Source: Anthopleura xanthogrammica (lineage: Eukaryota > Cnidaria > Anthozoa > Actiniaria > Actiniidae). From it: DNA of 64,000 nucleotides. The stretch's first letter is position 1. Each line of letters opens with the position of its first letter. Below, piece by piece: positions 55,601-64,000 of this stretch. The stretch covers positions 9,911,109 to 9,975,108 of the forward strand of contig OZ025212.1 of assembly GCA_964019055.1 (NCBI GenBank), read 5' to 3'. The notes below the pieces were generated by a model. The model saw nothing but the letters and a program-made list of their open reading frames with translations. It did not search any database and had not been told where the DNA came from. A program made the position numbers and the translations under genes.

Positions 55601-58600
55601 GTTTTCACTGCTAAACGCAAGTTTTGGCCGAGAAAAGCACATTTTGGATGTCCAAAACACTGTTTTGCTGGGGAAAAAAGCTTTTTAGCCCAAAAAACTG
55701 AAAAATGGCCATTTTGGCTCTCAAAACCAGGTTTTTCGCTGACGGCGTGACCTGTTTGCTGAAACCCCCACTTCTTGCTCATGAAAATACCTCTTGAGAT
55801 AAAAACACGACTTTTTGGCGAAAAAAAATGGGGTTTTGGCTGAGTAAAGGTGCTTTTTGGTCAAAAAAGGTGTTTTTGGCTGAGAAAATCTGAAATTTGC
55901 TGAGAATTTTCTTTTGCTCAAAACACGACGTTTTCACTGCTAAACGCAAGTTTTGGCCGAGAAAAGCACATTTTGGATGTCCAAAACACTGTTTTGCTGG
56001 GGAAAAAAGCTTTTTAGCCCAAAAAACTGAAAAATGGCCATTTTGGCTCTCAAAACCAGGTTTTTCGCTGACGGCGTGACCTGTTTGCTGAAACCCCCAC
56101 TTCTTGCTCATGAAAATACCTCTTGAGATAAAAACACGACTTTTTGGCGAAAAAAAATGGGGTTTTGGCTGAGTAAAGGTGCTTTTTGGTCAAAAAAGGT
56201 GTTTTTGGCTGAGAAAATCTGAAATTTGCTGAGAATTTTCTTTTGCTCAAAACACGACGTTTTCACTGCTAAACGCAAGTTTTGGCCGAGAAAAGCACAT
56301 TTTGGATGTCCAAAACACTGTTTTGCTGGGGAAAAAAGCTTTTTAGCCCAAAAAACTGAAAAATGGCCATTTTGGCTCTCAAAACCAGGTTTTTCGCTGA
56401 CGGCGTGACCTGTTTGCTGAAACCCCCACTTCTTGCTCATGAAAATACCTCTTGAGATAAAAACACGACTTTTTGGCGAAAAAAAATGGGGTTTTGGCTG
56501 AGTAAAGGTGCTTTTTGGTCAAAAAAGGTGTTTTTGGCTGAGAAAATCTGAAATTTGCTGAGAATTTTCTTTTGCTCAAAACACGACGTTTTCACTGCTA
56601 AACGCAAGTTTTGGCCGAGAAAAGCACATTTTGGATGTCCAAAACACTGTTTTGCTGGGGAAAAAGCTTTTTAGCCCAAAAAACTGAAAAATGGCCATTT
56701 TGGCTCTCAAAACCAGGTTTTTCGCTGACGGCGTGACCTGTTTGCTGAAACCCCCACTTCTTGCTCATGAAAATACCTCTTGAGATAAAAACACGACTTT
56801 TTGGCGAAAAAAAATGGGGTTTTGGTTGAGTAAAGGTGCTTTTTGGTCAAAAAAGGTGTTTTTGGCTGAGAAAATCTGAAATTTGCTGAGAATTTTCTTT
56901 TGCTCAAAACACGACGTTTTCACTGCTAAACGCAAGTTTTGGCCGAGAAGCAATTTTGGATGTCCAAAACACTGTTTTGCTGGGGAAAAAAGCTTTTTAG
57001 CCCAAATGCCATTTGGCTCTCAAAACCAGGATTTTCGCTGACGGCGAGACCTGTTTGCTGAAACCCCCACCTTCTTGCTCATGAAAATACCTTTGAGATA
57101 AAAACACTCTTGAGATAAAAACACGACTTTTTGGCCAAAAAAAAATGGGGTTTTGGCTGAGTAAAGGTGCTTTTTGGTCAAAAAAGGTGTTTTTGGCTGA
57201 GAAAATCTGAAATTTGCTGAGAATTTTCTTTTGCTCAAAACACGACGTTTTCACTGCTAAACGCAAGTTTTGGCCGAGAAAAGCACATTTTGGATGTCCA
57301 AAACACTGTTTTGCTGGGGAAAAAAGCTTTTTAGCCCAAAAAACTGAAAAATGGCCATTTTGGCTCTCAAAACCAGGTTTTTCGCTGACGGCGTGACCTG
57401 TTTGCTGAAACCCCCACTTCTTGCTCATGAAAATACCTCTTGAGATAAAAACACGACTTTTTGGCGAAAAAAAAATGGGGTTTTGGCTGAGTAAAGGTGC
57501 TTTTTGGTCAAAAAAGGTGTTTTTGGCTGAGAAAATCTGAAATTTGCTGAGAATTTTCTTTTGCTCAAAACACGACGTTTTCACTGCTAAACGCAAGTTT
57601 TGGCCGAGAAAAGCACATTTTGGATGTCCAAAACACTGTTTTGCTGGGGAAAAAAGCTTTTTAGCCCAAAAAACTGAAAAATGGCCATTTTGGCTCTCAA
57701 AACCAGGTTTTTCGCTGACGGCGTGACCTGTTTGCTGAAACCCCCACTTCTTGCTCATGAAAATACCTCTTGAGATAAAAACACGACTTTTTGGCGAAAA
57801 AAAATGGGGTTTTGGCTGAGTAAAGGTGCTTTTTGGTCAAAAAAGGTGTTTTTGGCTGAGAAAATCTGAAATTTGCTGAGAATTTTCTTTTGCTCAAAAC
57901 ACGACGTTTTCACTGCTAAACGCAAGTTTTGGCCGAGAAAAGCACATTTTGGATGTCCAAAACACTGTTTTGCTGGGGAAAAAAGCTTTTTAGCCCAAAA
58001 AACTGAAAAATGGCCATTTTGGCTCTCAAAACCAGGTTTTTCGCTGACGGCGTGACCTGTTTGCTGAAACCCCCACTTCTTGCTCATGAAAATACCTCTT
58101 GAGATAAAAACACGACTTTTTGGCGAAAAAAAATGGGGTTTTGGCTGAGTAAAGGTGCTTTTTGGTCAAAAAAGGTGTTTTTGGCTGAGAAAATCTGAAA
58201 TTTGCTGAGAATTTTCTTTTGCTCAAAACACGACGTTTTCACTGCTAAACGCAAGTTTTGGCCGAGAAAAGCACATTTTGGATGTCCAAAACACTGTTTT
58301 GCTGGGGAAAAAAGCTTTTTAGCCCAAAAAACTGAAAAATGGCCATTTTGGCTCTCAAAACCAGGTTTTTCGCTGACGGCGTGACCTGTTTGCTGAAACC
58401 CCCACTTCTTGCTCATGAAAATACCTCTTGAGATAAAAACACGACTTTTTGGCGAAAAAAAATGGGGTTTTGGCTGAGTAAAGGTGCTTTTTGGTCAAAA
58501 AAGGTGTTTTTGGCTGAGAAAATCTGAAATTTGCTGAGAATTTTCTTTTGCTCAAAACACGACGTTTTCACTGCTAAACGCAAGTTTTGGCCGAGAAAAG

Positions 58601-59325
58601 CACATTTTGGATGTCCAAAACACTGTTTTGCTGGGGAAAAAAGCTTTTTAGCCCAAAAAACTGAAAAATGGCCATTTTGGCTCTCAAAACCAGGTTTTTC
58701 GCTGACGGCGTGACCTGTTTGCTGAAACCCCCACTTCTTGCTCATGAAAATACCTCTTGAGATAAAAACACGACTTTTTGGCGAAAAAAAATGGGGTTTT
58801 GGCTGAGTAAAGGTGCTTTTTGGTCAAAAAAGGTGTTTTTGGCTGAGAAAATCTGAAATTTGCTGAGAATTTTCTTTTGCTCAAAACACGACGTTTTCAC
58901 TGCTAAACGCAAGTTTTGGCCGAGAAAAGCACATTTTGGATGTCCAAAACACTGTTTTGCTGGGGAAAAAAGCTTTTTAGCCCAAAAAACTGAAAAATGG
59001 CCATTTTGGCTCTCAAAACCAGGTTTTTCGCTGACGGCGTGACCTGTTTGCTGAAACCCCCACTTCTTGCTCATGAAAATACCTCTTGAGATAAAAACAC
59101 GACTTTTTGGCGAAAAAAAATGGGGTTTTGGCTGAGTAAAGGTGCTTTTTGGTCAAAAAAGGTGTTTTTGGCTGAGAAAATCTGAAATTTGCTGAGAATT
59201 TTCTTTTGCTCAAAACACGACGTTTTCACTGCTAAACGCAAGTTTTGGCCGAGAAAAGCACATTTTGGATGTCCAAAACACTGTTTTGCTGGGGAAAAAA
59301 GCTTTTTAGCCCAAAAAACTGAAAA
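43652..59325 (-). repeat. 329-bp satellite array, about 47 copies
   Basis: Head-to-tail monomers of 329 bp (for example starts at 43938, 44267, 44596 and so on). About 38 consecutive copies appear identical. Degenerate copies with small deletions occur around 56665-57130, and two 330-bp units near there. The monomer splits into 17 degenerate sub-units, mostly 19-21 bp, of the form CTGAGAAAA...TTTTGG. ORFs of 60-110 aa recur in every monomer on both strands, but 329 is not a multiple of three and there is no sign of coding constraint. Orientation is opposite to the copies after the gap. Confidence 0.97.
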
Positions 59326-59525
59326 NNNNNNNNNNNNNNNNNNNNNNNNNNNNNNNNNNNNNNNNNNNNNNNNNNNNNNNNNNNNNNNNNNNNNNNNNNN
59401 NNNNNNNNNNNNNNNNNNNNNNNNNNNNNNNNNNNNNNNNNNNNNNNNNNNNNNNNNNNNNNNNNNNNNNNNNNNNNNNNNNNNNNNNNNNNNNNNNNNN
59501 NNNNNNNNNNNNNNNNNNNNNNNNN
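59326..59525. other. Assembly gap (200 N)
   Basis: Exactly 200 N, a scaffolding placeholder of unknown true length. The satellite changes strand across it. Confidence 0.99.
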
Positions 59526-62500
59526 GGCCAAAACTTGCGTTTAGCAGTGAAAACGTCGTGTTTTGAGCAAAAGAAAATTCTCAGCAAATTTCAGATTTTC
59601 TCAGCCAAAAACACCTTTTTTGACCAAAAAGCACCTTTACTCAGCCAAAACCCCATTTTTTTTCGCCAAAAAGTCGTGTTTTTATCTCAAGAGGTATTTT
59701 CATGAGCAAGAAGTGGGGGTTTCAGCAAACAGGTCACGCCGTCAGCGAAAAACCTGGTTTTGAGAGCCAAAATGGCCATTTTTCAGTTTTTTGGGCTAAA
59801 AAGCTTTTTTTCCCAGCAAAACAGTGTTTTGGACATCCAAAATGTGCTTTTCTCGGCCAAAACTTGCGTTTAGCAGTGAAAACGTCGTGTTTTGAGCAAA
59901 AGAAAATTCTCAGCAAATTTCAGATTTTCTCAGCCAAAAACACCTTTTTTGACCAAAAAGCACCTTTACTCAGCCAAAACCCCATTTTTTTGGCCAAAAA
60001 GTCGTGTTTTTATCTCAAGAGGTATTTTCATGAGCAAGAAGTGGGGGTTTCAGCAAACAGGTCACGCCGTCAGCGAAAAACCTGGTTTTGAGAGCCAAAA
60101 TGGCCATTTTTCAGTTTTTTGGGCTAAAAAGCTTTTTTTCCCAGCAAAACAGTGTTTTGGACATCCAAAATGTGCTTTTCTCGGCCAAAACTTGCGTTTA
60201 GCAGTGAAAACGTCGTGTTTTGAGCAAAAGAAAATTCTCAGCAAATTTCAGATTTTCTCAGCCAAAAACACCTTTTTTGACCAAAAAGCACCTTTACTCA
60301 GCCAAAACCCCATTTTTTTTCGCCAAAAAGTCGTGTTTTTATCTCAAGAGGTATTTTCATGAGCAAGAAGTGGGGGTTTCAGCAAACAGGTCACGCCGTC
60401 AGCGAAAAACCTGGTTTTGAGAGCCAAAATGGCCATTTTTCAGTTTTTTGGGCTAAAAAGCTTTTTTTCCCAGCAAAACAGTGTTTTGGACATCCAAAAT
60501 GTGCTTTTCTCGGCCAAAACTTGCGTTTAGCAGTGAAAACGTCGTGTTTTGAGCAAAAGAAAATTCTCAGCAAATTTCAGATTTTCTCAGCCAAAAACAC
60601 CTTTTTTGACCAAAAAGCACCTTTACTCAGCCAAAACCCCATTTTTTTTCGCCAAAAAGTCGTGTTTTTATCTCAAGAGGTATTTTCATGAGCAAGAAGT
60701 GGGGGTTTCAGCAAACAGGTCACGCCGTCAGCGAAAAACCTGGTTTTGAGAGCCAAAATGGCCATTTTTCAGTTTTTTGGGCTAAAAAGCTTTTTTCCCC
60801 AGCAAAACAGTGTTTTGGACATCCAAAATGTGCTTTTCTCGGCCAAAACTTGCGTTTAGCAGTGAAAACGTCGTGTTTTGAGCAAAAGAAAATTCTCAGC
60901 AAATTTCAGATTTTCTCAGCCAAAAACACCTTTTTTGACCAAAAAGCACCTTTACTCAGCCAAAACCCCATTTGTTTTCGCCAAAAAGTCGTGTTTTTAT
61001 CTCAAGAGGTATTTTCATGAGCAAGAAGTGGGGGTTTCAGCAAACAGGTCACGCCGTCAGCGAAAAACCTGGTTTTGAGAGCCAAAATGGCCATTTTTCA
61101 GTTTTTTGGGCTAAAAAGCTTTTTTTCCCAGCAAAACAGTGTTTTGGACATCCAAAATGTGCTTTTCTCGGCCAAAACTTGCGTTTAGCAGTGAAAACGT
61201 CGTGTTTTGAGCAAAAGAAAATTCTCAGCAAATTTCAGATTTTCTCAGCCAAAAACACCTTTTTTGACCAAAAAGCACCTTTACTCAGCCAAAACCCCAT
61301 TTTTTTTCGCCAAAAAGTCGTGTTTTTATCTCAAGAGGTATTTTCATGAGCAAGAAGTGGGGGTTTCAGCAAACAGGTCACGCCGTCAGCGAAAAACCTG
61401 GTTTTGAGAGCCAAAATGGCCATTTTTCAGTTTTTTGGGCTAAAAAGCTTTTTTCCCCAGCAAAACAGTGTTTTGGACATCCAAAATGTGCTTTTGTCGG
61501 CCAAAACTTGCGTTTAGCAGTGAAAACGTCGTGTTTTGAGCAAAAGAAAATTCTCAGCAAATTTCAGATTTTCTCAGCCAAAAACACCTTTTTTGACCAA
61601 AAAGCACCTTTACTCAGCCAAAACCCCATTTGTTTTCGCCAAAAAGTCGTGTTTTTATCTCAAGAGGTATTTTCATGAGCAAGAAGTGGGGGTTTCAGCA
61701 AACAGGTCACGCCGTCAGCGAAAAACCTGGTTTTGAGAGCCAAAATGGCCATTTTTCAGTTTTTTGGGCTAAAAAGCTTTTTTTCCCAGCAAAACAGTGT
61801 TTTGGACATCCAAAATGTGCTTTTCTCGGCCAAAACTTGCGTTTAGCAGTGAAAACGTCGTGTTTTGAGCAAAAGAAAATTCTCAGCAAATTTCAGATTT
61901 TCTCAGCCAAAAACACCTTTTTTGACCAAAAAGCACCTTTACTCAGCCAAAACCCCATTTTTTTTCGCCAAAAAGTCGTGTTTTTATCTCAAGAGGTATT
62001 TTCATGAGCAAGAAGTGGGGGTTTCAGCAAACAGGTCACGCCGTCAGCGAAAAACCTGGTTTTGAGAGCCAAAATGGCCATTTTTCAGTTTTTTGGGCTA
62101 AAAAGCTTTTTTTCCCAGCAAAACAGTGTTTTGGACATCCAAAATGTGCTTTTCTCGGCCAAAACTTGCGTTTAGCAGTGAAAACGTCGTGTTTTGAGCA
62201 AAAGAAAATTCTCAGCAAATTTCAGATTTTCTCAGCCAAAAACACCTTTTTTGACCAAAAAGCACCTTTACTCAGCCAAAACCCCATTTTTTTTTCGCCA
62301 AAAAGTCGTGTTTTTATCTCAAGAGGTATTTTCATGAGCAAGAAGTGGGGGTTTCAGCAAACAGGTCACGCCGTCAGCGAAAAACCTGGTTTTGAGAGCC
62401 AAAATAGCCATTTTTTCAGTTTTTTGGGCTAAAAAGCTTTTTTTCCCAGCGAAACAGTGTTTTGGACATCCAAAATGTGCTTTTCTCGGCCAAAACTTGC

Positions 62501-64000
62501 GTTTAGCAGTGAAAACGTCGTGTTTTGAGCAAAAGAAAATTCTCAGCAAATTTCAGATTTTCTCAGCCAAAAACACCTTTTTTGACCAAAAAGCACCTTT
62601 ACTCAGCCAAAACCCCATTTTTTTTTCGCCAAAAAGTCGTGTTTTTATCTCAAGAGGTATTTTCATGAGCAAGAAGTGGGGGTTTCAGCAAACAGGTCAC
62701 GCCGTCAGCGAAAAACCTGGTTTTGAGAGCCAAAATGGCCATTTTTTCAGTTTTTTGGGCTAAAAAGCTTTTTTTCCCAGCAAAACAGTGTTTTGGACAT
62801 CCAAAATGTGCTTTTCTCGGCCAAAACTTGCGTTTAGCAGTGAAAACGTCGTGTTTTGAGCAAAAGAAAATTCTCAGCAAATTTCAGATTTTCTCAGCCA
62901 AAAACACCTTTTTTGACCAAAAAGCACCTTTACTCAGCCAAAACCCCATTTTTTTTGGCCAAAAAGTCATGTTTTTATCTCAAGAGGTATTTTCATGAGC
63001 AAGAAGTGGGGGTTTCAGCAAACAGGTCACGCCGTCAGCGAAAAACCTGGTTTTGAAAGCCAAAATGGCCATTTTTCAGTTTTTTGGGCTAAAAAGCTTT
63101 TTTTCCCAGCAAAACAGTGTTTTGGACATCCAAAATGTGCTTTTCTCGGCCAAAACTTGCGTTTAGCAGTGAAAACGTCGTGTTTTGAGCAAAAGAAAAT
63201 TCTCAGCAAATTTCAGATTTTCTCAGCCAAAAACACCTTTTTTGACCAAAAAGCACCTTTACTCAGCCAAAACCCCATTTTTTTTCGCCAAAAAGTCGTG
63301 TTTTTATCTCAAGAGGTATTTTCATGAGCAAGAAGTGGGGGTTTCAGCAAACAGGTCACGCCGTCAGTGAAAAACCTGGTTTTGAGAGCCAAAATGGCCA
63401 TTTTTCAGTTTTTTGGGCTAAAAAGCTTTTTTTCCCAGCAAAACAGTGTTTTGGACATCCAAAATGTGCTTTTCTCGGCCAAAACTTGCGTTTAGCAGTG
63501 AAAACGTCGTGTTTTGAGCAAAAGAAAATTCTCAGCAAATTTCAGATTTTCTCAGCCAAAAACACCTTTTTTGACCAAAAAGCACCTTTACTCAGCCAAA
63601 ACCCCATTTTTTTTGCCCAAAAAGTCGTGTTTTTATCTCAAGAGGTATTTTCATGAGCAAGAAGTGGGGGTTTCAGCAAACAGGTCACGCCGTCAGCGAA
63701 AAACCTGGTTTTGAGAGCCAAAATGGCCATTTTTCAGTTTTTTGGGCTAAAAAGCTTTTTTTCCCAGCAAAACAGTGTTTTGGACATCCAAAATGTGCTT
63801 TTCTCGGCCAAAACTTGCGTTTAGCAGTGAAAACGTCGTGTTTTGAGCAAAAGAAAATTCTCAGCAAATTTCAGATTTTCTCAGCCAAAAACACCTTTTT
63901 TGACCAAAAAGCACCTTTACTCAGCCAAAACCCCATTTTTTTTGGCCAAAAAGTCGTGTTTTTATCTCAAGAGGTATTTTCATGAGCAAGAAGTGGGGGT
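59526..64000 (+). repeat. 329-bp satellite array, inverted, about 14 copies to window end
   Basis: Same monomer in reverse orientation, less homogeneous. Most copies have GCTTTTTTTCCCAGC where the other arm has GCTTTTTTCCCCAGC. Variants TTTGTTTTCGCC (60972, 61630) mark units exactly two monomers apart. Some units are 330-331 bp. The array continues past the window. Confidence 0.97.

Noticed and set aside
43652..59325. Possible CRISPR array
   Set aside because: The repeats are contiguous 329-bp monomers with no unique spacers, in a eukaryotic context.
43594..64000. Recurrent 60-, 66- and 110-codon ORFs on both strands, and longer ones of 123-253 codons
   Set aside because: They are periodic with the 329-bp satellite, occur in several frames and both strands, and lengthen only where a unit is 330 bp. 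The monomer is not a multiple of three and shows no coding bias.

Overview
This is a eukaryotic, intron-poor, repeat-dominated window with no convincing host gene. The set of mobile elements (a Gypsy retrotransposon, a CR1/L2-like LINE, a peptidase-C76 element carrying a 2A peptide, tRNA-derived repeats, and a virus-like DNA transposon of a kind I associate from memory with corals and sea anemones) suggests a cnidarian or similar aquatic invertebrate. No single sequence proves this.

Layout. 1-4125: a decayed Gypsy-type LTR retrotransposon on the minus strand, cut by the window edge. 4126-6468: tandem tRNA-derived (SINE-like) units interrupted by a hairpin-rich MITE. 6469-16600: AT-rich DNA with stray satellite copies, an OTU fragment, a possible Crypton fragment, a CACTG-ended foldback MITE, a second copy of the hairpin MITE and a peptidase-C76 gene with a 2A motif. 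16675-33019: a complete 16,345-bp Polinton-like virus or transposon with about 210-bp terminal inverted repeats and a 5-bp target duplication (ACGTT). 33025-43650: AT-rich DNA with LINE remnants, a 119-bp tandem repeat and microsatellites. 43652-64000: a 329-bp satellite array whose orientation reverses across a 200-N assembly gap.

The Polinton-like element is the centrepiece. It encodes a probable double-jelly-roll major capsid protein, an A32/FtsK-type packaging ATPase, a retroviral-type DDE integrase, a family-B-like DNA polymerase fused to an SF1 helicase and a C-terminal HNH domain, a poxvirus VLTF3-like late transcription factor, a BRO-N/nuclease/zinc-finger protein, a multi-zinc-finger protein set between inverted repeat arrays, and several membrane or coiled-coil proteins of unknown role. 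Genes are packed end to end: stop and start codons overlap, and two divergent pairs have start codons 2 and 4 bp apart. Every one of its 18 gene starts sits on a TATA-like motif touching or overlapping the ATG (typically ATATATG or ATATAATG). With the VLTF3-like factor, this suggests a self-encoded late-transcription system resembling that of poxviruses and asfarviruses. No adenain-type protease was found.

The copy is damaged. I count about twelve frameshifts and three in-frame stops, yet the TIRs differ at only two positions, so it is either a recent insertion now decaying or its sequence carries uncorrected indels. Capsid, VLTF3 and several small genes are intact.
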